A stretch of DNA of 33,698 bases, taken from positions 1-33,698 of the IMG/VR virus record IMGVR_UViG_3300035701_007250. One strand, given 5' to 3'. Shown piece by piece: positions 21,313-30,179 of the stretch (position 1 is its first letter; each line of letters opens with the position of its first letter). Source of the stretch: a virus. The notes under the pieces are model-generated. The model did no database searches, was not told the DNA's origin, and worked only from the letters and a program-made list of their open reading frames with translations. The translations under genes and the position numbers were made by a program.

Positions 21313-22045
21313 TGTCATTGATATTTTCATCACGGCTTATTTGAGGCAGTATTACACTGAACAAACTATCGAGTATCTTACTTTGAGAACGACCCATCCT
21401 TACCGGATTTTTGTGATTAATAACGGCGGGAATGATGAGGTAATTAATGAGTCGATCAGGCAGAACGTTACCTTCTTGAGTTTAAACATGTCTCACAATG
21501 TGGGTATTCATGCGGCCTGGAATTTGTCTCTGGCTATGGCTGAATCGGATTACTTTATTACCTCGGATAATGATATCTTTGTTCCAAACCTGGATCCGGA
21601 TTGGCTGACTCAGATGATAAGATTTATGGATGAGAGACCCGACTACGGTGCTATATCTATGTGTCCTCATATTTTTATTGGGGCTGCTGGTATCGATCCC
21701 AAGACCGCCGAAGATGTGGTAGAGAGAAACATGTGCGGGGCAGTTATGAGGTTAATGCGGCGTGAGGCTGTACTTAAGGCGGGTGGTTGGGAGAGAGTAA
21801 TCAGAACCGGCAGGAATCATGAAGAGAAAACGATTTGTGGCCGGTTACAGGAACAGGGGTATAAAACCGGGATTTGCAGTCGGATTCGGGCTTATCATCC
21901 TTTTGGTAAGGAACATGGGGGCAATTGGGGTTACCCGGCTGATTTTACTCCCCAACAACAAGGACATAATCCTGATCTGGCTGAATATGTCCAATCATTT
22001 GATAATATAGAAGCGTATGATGAGAATACTTGGTTACCTTTATGA
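21302..22045 (+). CDS. Glycosyltransferase family 2-like (GT-A)
   Basis: This 247-aa protein starts at ATG 21302 (MSNNVIDIFITAYLRQ), with GAGGG upstream; an in-frame ATG at 21275 lies further inside the previous gene. Key parts are IFVINNGG, SHNVGIHAAWNLSLAMAESDYFITSDNDIFV (DxD-like DND), and CGAVMRLMRREAVLKAGGW. The layout is GT2. The stop overlaps the next ATG. Confidence 0.82.
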   Translation: MSNNVIDIFITAYLRQYYTEQTIEYLTLRTTHPYRIFVINNGGNDEVINESIRQNVTFLSLNMSHNVGIHAAWNLSLAMAESDYFITSDNDIFVPNLDPDWLTQMIRFMDERPDYGAISMCPHIFIGAAGIDPKTAEDVVERNMCGAVMRLMRREAVLKAGGWERVIRTGRNHEEKTICGRLQEQGYKTGICSRIRAYHPFGKEHGGNWGYPADFTPQQQGHNPDLAEYVQSFDNIEAYDENTWLPL

Positions 22046-22899
22046 TATTAGATCCGACTGACTTAACCATTATTATTCCCACTCTTAATTGGGCTGAAGG
22101 AGATTTTCAGATAAAAATAAACTATTCCTTGGATCTTTGTTTATTGTCTCTCTGTAAGTCTATTTCTAATCTGACTAAAATGATTGTGGTTTCTAACTCA
22201 GGTGATCCTAGACCATTACCAATGTCTATTAATGAGAATATTGTGAAGCGAATGAATCTTTGGGAACAAGGTCAATGTAAGGCGGTCAATGCAGCCGCAG
22301 CCACGGTTTCTACTCAATGGCTGATGATCACCAATGACGATATGATCTACCCTCCAGATTGGATGGAAAAGCTTTTCGATAGTGACAAAATGTACCCTTG
22401 TTTTAGTCCGATGCTGGTTGAACCTCAACCGGGGGCTCCGACATTCATCGTCGATTTCCTGGGAGGGGCTGGCGGTGATTTTGACCAGCATAAATTTAAT
22501 GAGAAATATACCGGTTTTCATTATCAGGGTTGGCGAACCGGGTTCAACATGCCTTTGGTCATTCGCAAGGAACTTTGGGATTTAATCGGTGGTTACGATG
22601 TGCTTTACGATCCGTGGGGCAGTAATTCTGACAGTGACTTGGAATATAAGATTAAACTAGCCGGGATACAACCGATGCAGAACACTGATTGTCCGGTTTA
22701 TCACTTCTCTCAAACTTCGGGAACCTTCCATCCATCGAAACAAGAATACTGGCAGAAGAATTATGACTACTTTAAAGCTAAGTGGGGTTTTGAAAGAGTC
22801 GACTCTCCGGAAATTTGGACGGCTAACTTCGAAATTCCTTATCAATTATTAAAATATCGTCCTTTTTGGGCAAAACTACCAGAGGGCAACGAATTGTAA
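22042..22899 (+). CDS. Glycosyltransferase family 2 (GT-A)
   Basis: This 285-aa protein starts at ATG 22042, overlapping the previous stop. It has LTIIIPTLNWAEGD, MIVVSNSG, CKAVNAAAATVSTQWLMITNDDMIY (NDD motif), and an acceptor region with WRTGFNMPLVIRKELWDLIGGYD and SDSDLEYKIKLAG in the catalytic-base position. It ends as a soluble protein. It differs enough from its GT2 neighbours in acceptor half and length to suggest a distinct linkage. Confidence 0.83.
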   Translation: MILDPTDLTIIIPTLNWAEGDFQIKINYSLDLCLLSLCKSISNLTKMIVVSNSGDPRPLPMSINENIVKRMNLWEQGQCKAVNAAAATVSTQWLMITNDDMIYPPDWMEKLFDSDKMYPCFSPMLVEPQPGAPTFIVDFLGGAGGDFDQHKFNEKYTGFHYQGWRTGFNMPLVIRKELWDLIGGYDVLYDPWGSNSDSDLEYKIKLAGIQPMQNTDCPVYHFSQTSGTFHPSKQEYWQKNYDYFKAKWGFERVDSPEIWTANFEIPYQLLKYRPFWAKLPEGNEL

Positions 22900-22922
22900 T
22901 AGCCCTAAAACGGCTTTTCTTT

Positions 22923-23504
22923 ATGAAACTCAATATTGGTTGTGGCAATGTACCTCTAGTTGGATACATAAATGTGGATAAATACTATTATCCCAGTTCC
23001 GATAAGATTTTGACCGATTTTAAATTAGCTGAGACTTGGAATATCGACCATCCCGATTCATCGTGGCTCTATGGTGATATGGAAAAATTGGATATGTTTG
23101 CCAATAATACTTTTGATGAAGTGATGATCATCCATGCTTTGGAGCATGTTTCGATGGAAGCCGGTAATCGGTCCATCGTGGAAGCAGTTAGAGTTTTGAA
23201 GAGTGGTAGCCAAATTGACATTGAAGTTCCCGATCTATTCAAAGCCTGTCAGTTATTGCCGACTTTGGAGGTTGAGAGTCCGTTGTGGTACAGAACCATG
23301 GGTTGTATTTATGGGACTTCAGGTTATGACGGGGAAGGACAGTTTCACCTTTGTGGTTATTCAATCCCTCATTTAAAGTATAAAATGGAACAGCATGATT
23401 TGATCAATATTCAGGAAATCCCGGTTGGGTTTGGCCATGGTAATAACTTAGAGGGTCATCCGGAACCGGAATATGATTTTAGATTGAGAGGAACCAAGAA
23501 ATGA
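22923..23504 (+). CDS. Class I SAM-dependent methyltransferase
   Basis: This 193-aa protein has start MKLNIGCGNVPLVGYINVD (motif I), an acidic loop, and TFDEVMIIHALEHVSMEAG, typical of Methyltransf_11-like enzymes found in glycan clusters. RVLKSGSQIDIEVPD follows. ATG 22923 matches the family start; an upstream in-frame start at 22866 would add a basic extension inside the previous gene. The likely role is O-methylation of a sugar, which is inference from context. Confidence 0.8.
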   Translation: MKLNIGCGNVPLVGYINVDKYYYPSSDKILTDFKLAETWNIDHPDSSWLYGDMEKLDMFANNTFDEVMIIHALEHVSMEAGNRSIVEAVRVLKSGSQIDIEVPDLFKACQLLPTLEVESPLWYRTMGCIYGTSGYDGEGQFHLCGYSIPHLKYKMEQHDLINIQEIPVGFGHGNNLEGHPEPEYDFRLRGTKK

Positions 23505-24205
23505 AACCGAAACTAACCAGTATCGTTATGACTGCTAAGATCCGGAATAAGTCCCAGGCCCATATGACGATGACGGCAGTCGATATGATCAGTAAGTTTA
23601 CTAATGAAGATGAATACGAGCTAATTATTGTTAATCCTGAGCCGTCTGAAGCAATCCGGGACGATTATCATGTATTACACCCTTATTTGGAATTACAGCC
23701 GTCTCCGGACCCTGATTATGGTTCTTGCATGAATCTTGGAGCTAAAGAAGCTAAGGGTGATTATCTAGTATTCATCCAGAATGACGTTTTTGTTCAGGAG
23801 GGCTGGCTGCCCGGTTTAAGACAGTACTTTGAGGCTGATTTATGTGATTATTGTTTTCCGGATCAAATTCCACGCCCCAGGCAATATGTATTAGAGACAT
23901 ATAAGCTCGATCCATTTGATGAGAAGATCTTGGCAGGACCATATACCGGGGCCAGAGATGCTGGTTTGATCATGATGACTAAAGAAATATTCAATGCTAC
24001 CGGTGGCTGGGGTGAGGGATTTTCGATCCTGGCTGAAAGAGACATGTATGAGAAATTACAGAACTTGGGGGCCAGACAAGTCCAGACAACCAAGGTCTAT
24101 ATTGCCCATATCATGGGGGCGACCAATTGGATCCAATATCATGAAGATCGAGAAAACTATGATAAACGGGCTAAAGATGATGCCGATATATTAAATAAGG
24201 AGTGA
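23501..24205 (+). CDS. Glycosyltransferase family 2 (GT-A)
   Basis: This 234-aa protein starts MKPKLTSIVMTAK, then YELIIVNPEPSEA, GSCMNLGAKEAKGDYLVFIQNDVFVQEGW (QND in the DxD place), and TGGWGEGFSILAERDMYEKLQ as the catalytic-base segment. It is a compact GT2 without membrane helices. The ATG overlaps the methyltransferase stop, tying transfer and methylation together in translation. Confidence 0.83.
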   Translation: MKPKLTSIVMTAKIRNKSQAHMTMTAVDMISKFTNEDEYELIIVNPEPSEAIRDDYHVLHPYLELQPSPDPDYGSCMNLGAKEAKGDYLVFIQNDVFVQEGWLPGLRQYFEADLCDYCFPDQIPRPRQYVLETYKLDPFDEKILAGPYTGARDAGLIMMTKEIFNATGGWGEGFSILAERDMYEKLQNLGARQVQTTKVYIAHIMGATNWIQYHEDRENYDKRAKDDADILNKE

Positions 24206-24206
24206 T

Positions 24207-25376
24207 ATGAGAAATATTGAACCGGGTGGATTTAATATTAATTTTTATCAGAAAATTCTAGTTAATAAAGTTATGGATGACAGTCGCTTATCCTATGGTC
24301 AGATGACGGCTGATTTTGAGAAACAGTGGGCCAAGATCCATCAGGTTAAATATGCCCTCTTCTGTAATTCTGGAACTAGTGCTCTTCAGGTAGCTCTTCA
24401 TGCTTTAAAGGAAATTAATGGTTGGTCTGACGATGATGAGGTAATCATACCGGCAACTACTTTTGTGGCCACCATGAATATTGTTCTACAAAACAATATG
24501 AGGGTGGTTTTTTGCGACATTGATAGACGGACTTTTAATTTGGATCCCAAGTCACTGGAGAAAAAGATTACTAAGAAAACAAAATGTCTTATTGTGGTTC
24601 ATCTTTTGGGACAACCGGCAGAGATGGACAAGATTATGGCGATTGCCAAGAAACATAAACTTAAGGTTATTGAGGACTCTTGTGAAACAGTGGCCGCTAC
24701 TTTTAAGGGAAAGATGGTCGGTTCATTTGGCGACCTGAGTTGTTTCTCAACTTATGCTTCCCATATCATTGTTACGGGAGTAGGCGGGTTTGTCTGTACC
24801 AGTGATCCTGATTTAGCCATGATGGTAAAGGGGTTGTATAACCATGGCCGGGACGGTATTTACCACAGTATTGACGACGACGACAATATCCAAATGGTCG
24901 GTAACCGGTTTAATTTTATCCATTCCGGATATAGTTACCGTTTAACTGAGATGGAATCAGCTTTGGGTTTGGGACATTTAAAATTCCTGTCTAAAGAATT
25001 GTCAGCTAGACTGAAAAATGCCCTGACTTTAACCCATGGTTTGAAAGAACTAGAGAAGGCAAATTACATAGTTTTACCTTATATCCATCCTAGTGCCAGC
25101 CATTCATTTATGTTGTACCCGATTATTATCAAAGAAAATCGAGATGAAGTGGTTGAATACTTGGAACAGAATGGAATTAAAACACGATATATCATGCCTT
25201 TAACTAATCAACCCATTGTTAAGAAACTATTTGGTGAGATTGAGGCTGATTATCCCAACTCAGCTTACATCAATCAGCATGGTATTTTAATTGGTTGCCA
25301 TCCAGAATTATCAAAGACTGATTTAAAATATATTATAAAGGTGTTCCTTAAATATTATGAAAAGTTTAAAAGTTAA
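24207..25376 (+). CDS. DegT/DnrJ/EryC1-fold PLP sugar enzyme with His at the Lys position
   Basis: This 389-aa protein has NSGTSALQVALHAL, DEVIIPATTFVATMN, VIEDSCETVAATFKGKMVGSFGDLSCFS, then STYASHIIVTGVGG. The usual aminotransferase Lys is replaced by His186 (S185-H186). In the same fold the 3-dehydratases ColD and RfbH/E1 also carry His there and remove the C3 hydroxyl instead of transferring an amino group. NHGRD, the F-x-H-S-G-Y-S-Y-R-L-T-E-M-E-S-A segment and length agree with that group. It likely makes a 3-deoxy sugar nucleotide. AAGGAG precedes ATG 24207. Confidence 0.82.
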   Translation: MRNIEPGGFNINFYQKILVNKVMDDSRLSYGQMTADFEKQWAKIHQVKYALFCNSGTSALQVALHALKEINGWSDDDEVIIPATTFVATMNIVLQNNMRVVFCDIDRRTFNLDPKSLEKKITKKTKCLIVVHLLGQPAEMDKIMAIAKKHKLKVIEDSCETVAATFKGKMVGSFGDLSCFSTYASHIIVTGVGGFVCTSDPDLAMMVKGLYNHGRDGIYHSIDDDDNIQMVGNRFNFIHSGYSYRLTEMESALGLGHLKFLSKELSARLKNALTLTHGLKELEKANYIVLPYIHPSASHSFMLYPIIIKENRDEVVEYLEQNGIKTRYIMPLTNQPIVKKLFGEIEADYPNSAYINQHGILIGCHPELSKTDLKYIIKVFLKYYEKFKS

Positions 25377-26322
25377 TTTTATTGGTAATTTTGGGGTAGG
25401 TTATGTAGGGGAAACGGCAGATGAGGTTATCTTGGCTAGAGAGTTGACTGATTTGGGCCATAAAGTGGTTAAGGTTCCAAGGGATCAATGGCGGGATATT
25501 TGTAATGGAGTCAAACCGAATAAAGATTGGGTTTTACCTAAAGTAGCCGACATTAACATTGTGGCCAAATGGGATGGTTTTAATGGTGGGATTTATATCA
25601 ATAAACTTAGAGAAGTTAGTGGAGCTCCAGTATTTTATTGGACTTGGGATTGGATGCAATGGCCGGACATTCCCAGGTGGCATTTAGAGGTGGCCTTGGC
25701 TGCTGATGTCCATTTAACTAATGAGGGCGGTCAACTTGACATAATGAAAAAAGCAGGAGTTAATGCTTATTATTTCCCCTTTGATGTAGCTGATGGTGAG
25801 TTGCCTATTTTTAATAGTTACCAGAAGAAATATGATGTAACCTTTTTTGGCAGTTGTATTGACCAAGGGGACAGGAAGAAATGGTTGCCAATAATTGCTA
25901 AGAAGTGTGATTTGACTGTTTTTGGTTGGAATCATACTGGTTGGCAGGAATTGGGTCTTAAAGCATACCCGCCCGTTTATGGAGATGACTTTCGAAAGAA
26001 ACTGGCTCAATCTAAGATAACGCTCCAGTTTTCCACTTGTGACCATATCTGGGGTTATTGGAGCAATCGAGTAGGGAAAGTTCTTTCAGCTGGAGGTTTC
26101 TTGCTGGCCAGATATTCTCCCGGCATGGAGTTATTTTTAAGGGATGGGGTTGATTACTTTTCTTCTCCGGATGAAGCGATTGAAAAGATCCAGTTTTATC
26201 TCAGGAATGTTCCGGCCAGACTAAGTGTTCAAATGAAGGGTAAAGAATTGGGTGAGTTATTTACGACTAAACAAAGAATTAAAGAACTTGTTATATTTAT
26301 AGAAAGGTATTTATATGAATGA
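25357..26322 (+). CDS. CgeB-like glycosyltransferase (GT-B)
   Basis: This 321-aa protein has a Rossmann-like N-terminal half (LKVNFIGNFGVGYVGET, then DEVILARELTDLGHKVV). The donor half has YDVTFFGSCIDQGDRKKWL, then WSNRVGKVLSAGGFLLARYSPGMELFLRDGVDYF. That is the signature of CgeB/Glyco_trans_1_2-type enzymes, which in other organisms glycosylate proteins or spore surfaces. It overlaps the previous gene by 20 nt. The final helices are soluble. Confidence 0.8.
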   Translation: MKSLKVNFIGNFGVGYVGETADEVILARELTDLGHKVVKVPRDQWRDICNGVKPNKDWVLPKVADINIVAKWDGFNGGIYINKLREVSGAPVFYWTWDWMQWPDIPRWHLEVALAADVHLTNEGGQLDIMKKAGVNAYYFPFDVADGELPIFNSYQKKYDVTFFGSCIDQGDRKKWLPIIAKKCDLTVFGWNHTGWQELGLKAYPPVYGDDFRKKLAQSKITLQFSTCDHIWGYWSNRVGKVLSAGGFLLARYSPGMELFLRDGVDYFSSPDEAIEKIQFYLRNVPARLSVQMKGKELGELFTTKQRIKELVIFIERYLYE

Positions 26323-26950
26323 TAAGGACCATTATTTTTCGCAACCGGATAATGAGACCTGGTGCCGGATGGGTGGCAATGGACCGATTAATGTGACCCA
26401 GATTATGCCCCTGGTTAAATATACTTCAGATGAACAAACTTTCTTGGATGTAGGTTGCGGTAGTGCTACGACTCTGGATGCGATAAAGGCCATTAAGCGT
26501 CATGTCATTTATAAAGGAGTTGATTTTATCGATTCCAGGATCAAGTGGTTAATTGACCGCTATCCTGGTTACTTGTTTGAATGCCAAGATGCCAGACATC
26601 TTAAGGAAGACGATAAGAGTTGGGATGTTGTCTGGAGCCGCCATGTTGTCGATCACATGCCCAGTTTTGAAGAGGCGATCACTGAGCAATGCCGGGTAGC
26701 CAAAAAAAGGGTAATCTGTATTCTTTGGTATAGCATTACTGATAGTCTGGAACACATAATCAAACATGTAACTTATGAAAAGGTTTTTGAAGATGAATAC
26801 TTAAATCAGTACAGTCGAACCAAAATTCAGCAGTTTTTAGGTAGCCTTTCGGGATGGAGTCTAAAAGAATTTAGAGAGGATGTTTCCTGGCAGGGAGACA
26901 AAAAAGGAAAGGGTGACGATACCATTATCGTCTTAGATCGAAATGAATAA
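26315..26950 (+). CDS. Class I SAM-dependent methyltransferase
   Basis: This 211-aa protein has FLDVGCGSATTLDAIKAI (motif I), VIYKGVDFID (acidic residue for ribose) and SWDVVWSRHVVDHMPSFEEAITEQCRVAKKRVI. The layout is Methyltransf_11/25-like. A good ribosome site (AGAAAGG) precedes ATG 26315, which overlaps the previous gene by 8 nt. The context suggests sugar methylation. Confidence 0.8.
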   Translation: MNDKDHYFSQPDNETWCRMGGNGPINVTQIMPLVKYTSDEQTFLDVGCGSATTLDAIKAIKRHVIYKGVDFIDSRIKWLIDRYPGYLFECQDARHLKEDDKSWDVVWSRHVVDHMPSFEEAITEQCRVAKKRVICILWYSITDSLEHIIKHVTYEKVFEDEYLNQYSRTKIQQFLGSLSGWSLKEFREDVSWQGDKKGKGDDTIIVLDRNE

Positions 26951-27932
26951 AATATTGATCATACCGCCAAATAAATGGTATATGGAAGCCCAGGCAGAAT
27001 ACCTGGTCCGATATTTAAGTGATGAGTTCTTCATGGAAATTGCCCATATTCCTTATCCTCCCTATGATACTTACCTCCAGAGATTTCCTAATGAATCACC
27101 CTTTATGCGTAATCCAGATGATTATGATCTGTTATGGCCTCTCTGGCCGGGTCACTGGGGAGTTAATCAGGATGAGTACTGTCATAAAACGGCAGTTGTT
27201 CATTATGAACCGGGAGAATGCCGCTGGACCGATGTAGCAGCGGTGGGGGCAGCGACTCCGATTGCTGAGAAACATTTGGGAGACTTCCCTCATCACCGAC
27301 TTCGCTTTGGAGTTGATACCGAATTGTTCAGACCTTTCCCCATGGTTAGGGAAGATGATTTATTCCATGTGGGTATGGTGGGATCGATGGTTAATACTAG
27401 ACATATGGTTAGACCAGTGATTGAAGCTTTAAAAGATGTTCCTGGGATTAGATTAATGTTATTTCCAGCTTATCTACCCAATGAACAAGATGTTAGAGAC
27501 TTGGGGGGATGGGATTTCTTAAGCCGAATTGTATCTGGAGAAAAATGGTTCAACGGTTTCCCCAATGTTTACAACCAGATGGATGTCTTAATCCGGTGCG
27601 AACAGGATCCGGGGTATTCCTTCCCGATACCGGAAGCCATGGCTTGTGGAGTCCCGGTGATCGCCACTAACTCTGGTATCGAAGAGGAATTGTTGGGTTC
27701 TGGTTGCGGCATTATTATTGACGGCAACCGGGATATCCATCTAAACCATCCGGAGATTACTACAGAAAAGGTCAGGGAGGCTGTTATTAGGTTGAGGGAT
27801 AATCGGGAGATGTTAAAACTGATGGGAGATTTAAGCCGCCAAAGAATTGAAATTTATTGGACCTGGGACAAATTTATTAATGACTGGAGAGAGTTCTTCA
27901 GGAAAGGTTTAGAATATGCAAAGAGCCACTGA
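26943..27932 (+). CDS. Glycosyltransferase, GT4-like (GT-B fold)
   Basis: This 329-aa protein has N-terminal ILIIPPNKWYMEAQAEYLVRYL, LRFGVDTELFRPFP at the domain junction, and HVGMVGSMVNTRHMVRPVIEAL in the donor domain. The motif DPGYSFPIPEAMACGVPVIATNSGIEEEL is the canonical retaining-transferase donor loop. It reads as soluble. The 8-nt overlap upstream and 17-nt overlap downstream suggest strict co-translation. Confidence 0.87.
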   Translation: MNKILIIPPNKWYMEAQAEYLVRYLSDEFFMEIAHIPYPPYDTYLQRFPNESPFMRNPDDYDLLWPLWPGHWGVNQDEYCHKTAVVHYEPGECRWTDVAAVGAATPIAEKHLGDFPHHRLRFGVDTELFRPFPMVREDDLFHVGMVGSMVNTRHMVRPVIEALKDVPGIRLMLFPAYLPNEQDVRDLGGWDFLSRIVSGEKWFNGFPNVYNQMDVLIRCEQDPGYSFPIPEAMACGVPVIATNSGIEEELLGSGCGIIIDGNRDIHLNHPEITTEKVREAVIRLRDNREMLKLMGDLSRQRIEIYWTWDKFINDWREFFRKGLEYAKSH

Positions 27933-28455
27933 TAACATGGAAGAGTTAAATAATTATTTGAGGCAGTATATTGAGGGCAGTTTCTCAGTTCCGGACATGC
28001 AAGTGATTCATGATAATGTTTGTAATCTTGAACCAGGTCAGGTTTACTTCGAGGTGGGGGTAGCTGAAGGCATGTCATTATCGACAGCCTTTTATTCCTC
28101 CAAGGAGGGGGTATTTTGTTTAGGGGTTGATTACTATGATTCTCCGGATCACCGACGGCCAGATTTTATGAATACTATTGTTAGTGGCAACCAGGTTGCC
28201 TACATCCATGCCGATGCCCATGAATTGGCCAATATCTGGAATATACCGATTAATACGCTTTTTATTGACGGGGCTCACGATGAAGACAATGTTTGTATGG
28301 ATACCATGAATTGGGCTCCCCATGTGGTGGAGGGAGGCACCATTCTCTATCATGATTACGATATGCCTAATGCCGAAGGAGTGATTGTATTCATTGACCA
28401 GTATTATAAAGATTTTGAAGTTATTAATACTAATATAGTGAAAGTGATTAAATAA
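27916..28455 (+). CDS. Methyltransf_24-like SAM methyltransferase
   Basis: This 179-aa protein has VYFEVGVAEGMSLSTAFYSS (motif I), FCLGVDYYD, VAYIHADAHELA, and LFIDGAHDEDNVCMDTMNWAPHVVEGGTILYHDYD. The I-D-G-x-H-x-Y/D type block is typical of Methyltransf_24 and cephalosporin-hydroxylase-like sugar O-methyltransferases, which are often metal dependent. GGAAAGG precedes ATG 27916. Confidence 0.8.
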   Translation: MQRATDNMEELNNYLRQYIEGSFSVPDMQVIHDNVCNLEPGQVYFEVGVAEGMSLSTAFYSSKEGVFCLGVDYYDSPDHRRPDFMNTIVSGNQVAYIHADAHELANIWNIPINTLFIDGAHDEDNVCMDTMNWAPHVVEGGTILYHDYDMPNAEGVIVFIDQYYKDFEVINTNIVKVIK

Positions 28456-28456
28456 T

Positions 28457-28993
28457 ATGAATACTCAAGTCCATAATTGGGGTAACAAAGTTAAAGAAAA
28501 GCACCCTCAATATTTTGTCGACAATAAAGTAATTGAGATTGGATCAGCCAATATCAATGGCAGTTTAAGGGAGTTATTTACCGGAGGGGAATACATTGGT
28601 TTAGATGTGGCTCCATATGCTGGAGTAGATGTGGTTAGTATCGCTCATGAATACACTGATAAGCCTGACGGCTACTTTGATGTGGTCTTCTCTACCAGTG
28701 CTTTGGAGCATGACATGTTCTGGGAAAAGACTCTAAGAAAGATGGTGGATTTGCTTCGTCAGGGTGGTTTAATGTTTATCTCGGTGGCTTCGACTTGGCC
28801 AGAACATGGTTGCAGCCGTCATTGTCCGGAACATTCGTTGACCACTAAGATTAACCAGGAATGGGCTGATTATTACCGGAATATTACTGCCGGTGATCTG
28901 GCTGGAGTTATCGACCTAAATAAAGAGTTTCTTGATTGGGAGATGACCCTGGATTCCGGCATGGATTTAACTTTTATTGGATTAAAACGATGA
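28457..28993 (+). CDS. Class I SAM-dependent methyltransferase
   Basis: This 178-aa protein has VIEIGSANINGSLRELF (motif I variant), YIGLDVAPYAGVDVV, and YFDVVFSTSALEHDMFWEKTLRKMVDLLRQGGLMFISVAS. This is the Methyltransf_11 layout. A Cys/His-rich stretch (PEHGCSRHCPEHSL) follows and may shape a substrate or metal site. Only 1 nt separates it from the previous stop, and its stop overlaps the next ATG. Confidence 0.78.
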   Translation: MNTQVHNWGNKVKEKHPQYFVDNKVIEIGSANINGSLRELFTGGEYIGLDVAPYAGVDVVSIAHEYTDKPDGYFDVVFSTSALEHDMFWEKTLRKMVDLLRQGGLMFISVASTWPEHGCSRHCPEHSLTTKINQEWADYYRNITAGDLAGVIDLNKEFLDWEMTLDSGMDLTFIGLKR

Positions 28994-29655
28994 AAATCAC
29001 AGCTATTATTTTAGCCCATTATAAAGAAAGGGAAACCAACTTAAAACGGATGGTGGATGATTTCTTGGTTGGGGCGGTTAAACCTAATGAGATTATCATC
29101 TTTATCGACAACCCAGAGATTAAATTTAAGGATAACCGGGCAACCATCATCCGGTCTTCCAGAAGTTTCTTACCGAATATCCGGTTTGCTCTGGGATTAG
29201 TCACCGGAGCTGATTACTGCTTTTTTATTGATGATGATTTGACGGTCAGGAAAGAGACTTTGGCTAATTTGCAATATTATGCGACCCAATATCCAGACCG
29301 AATCTTGGGCTTTGAAGGCTGTCTTTTAGATGATTCCAGTGAAGCCCCTTATTCCAATGCCAAGTCATTCAACCGGGGAGATAAATACCAGGCGGTTGAT
29401 ATTGTTATCCGGACCTACTTTGTCCCGTTAAAAGCTCTGGCCCATGGTTTCGTCTTAAGACATAATCGTCCGGAATTACCCAAAGAATCATTGGATGATG
29501 TTTTTCTTTGTATGGGCTACGGCCATTGTGCCATTGTCCCGGTAACTGAATTGAGTGATCTGACTGAACTGACTGAAGGCGGGGTGGGCCAGTCTTATAC
29601 CAGCGTCCATTATCAAAACCGTAATATAGTTTGTAACGAAATAAGGAAAGGTTAA
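28990..29655 (+). CDS. Glycosyltransferase family 2-like (GT-A)
   Basis: This 221-aa protein starts at ATG 28990 (MKITAIILAHYKERETNLKRM), overlapping the previous stop; an in-frame ATG at 28936 lies deep in the previous gene. It has IIIFIDNPEIKF, IRFALGLVTGADYCFFIDDDLTV (DDD metal motif), and a short acceptor half ending with LDDVFLCMGYGHCAIVPV. This is a GT2-type fold near the lower length limit. Confidence 0.78.
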   Translation: MKITAIILAHYKERETNLKRMVDDFLVGAVKPNEIIIFIDNPEIKFKDNRATIIRSSRSFLPNIRFALGLVTGADYCFFIDDDLTVRKETLANLQYYATQYPDRILGFEGCLLDDSSEAPYSNAKSFNRGDKYQAVDIVIRTYFVPLKALAHGFVLRHNRPELPKESLDDVFLCMGYGHCAIVPVTELSDLTELTEGGVGQSYTSVHYQNRNIVCNEIRKG

Positions 29656-29656
29656 T

Positions 29657-30178
29657 ATGGAAGAATATAAACACTATGGCCGTCCAGCTGGCCGAGGGAT
29701 TAAAATCCAATTAGGCTGCGGAGACTATTGGTTCGACGGCTATCTTAATATTGATCAGGTAATCTTGGGCGGGACAGATATGATTCTGGACATCAGAAAG
29801 TCCCTGCCCTTTAACGATAAAACCGTGGAATTGATTGAACTCCATGATGTCTTTGAACACTTTTCTGATGGGGAGATTGCTTCCATGATGGATGACTGGT
29901 ACCGGGTTTTAATTGATGGCGGTAAAATCATTGCTACCTTCCCGGATATCGATGAACTGACTAAGAAATATTCGGAAACCTCGGGTGACGATAAAGCTTT
30001 CTATTTAAGGTCTATTTACGGCATTGAGGGTGATCATAAGGCTGGTTATAACAAGGATTCGGCTAGGGCTATATTTCTAACTCATAAGTTTACTGATATT
30101 GAAGTCAGTGATTATGCTCCAGAGCAGCCCAAAGATCCTTGCCCTAGGATGCAAGTGATTGCTTATAAGAAAGGTTGA
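29657..30178 (+). CDS. Class I SAM-dependent methyltransferase
   Basis: This 173-aa protein has IKIQLGCGDYWFDGYLNID (motif I), DMILDIRKSLPF, VELIELHDVFEHFSDGEIASMMDDWYRVLIDGGKIIATFPD. The start resembles the 22923-23504 enzyme (LNIGCGN...GYINVD), so the two may be paralogues. Strong AAGGAAAGG precedes ATG 29657. The likely substrate is a sugar or glycan, from context. Confidence 0.8.
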   Translation: MEEYKHYGRPAGRGIKIQLGCGDYWFDGYLNIDQVILGGTDMILDIRKSLPFNDKTVELIELHDVFEHFSDGEIASMMDDWYRVLIDGGKIIATFPDIDELTKKYSETSGDDKAFYLRSIYGIEGDHKAGYNKDSARAIFLTHKFTDIEVSDYAPEQPKDPCPRMQVIAYKKG

Positions 30179-30179
30179 T

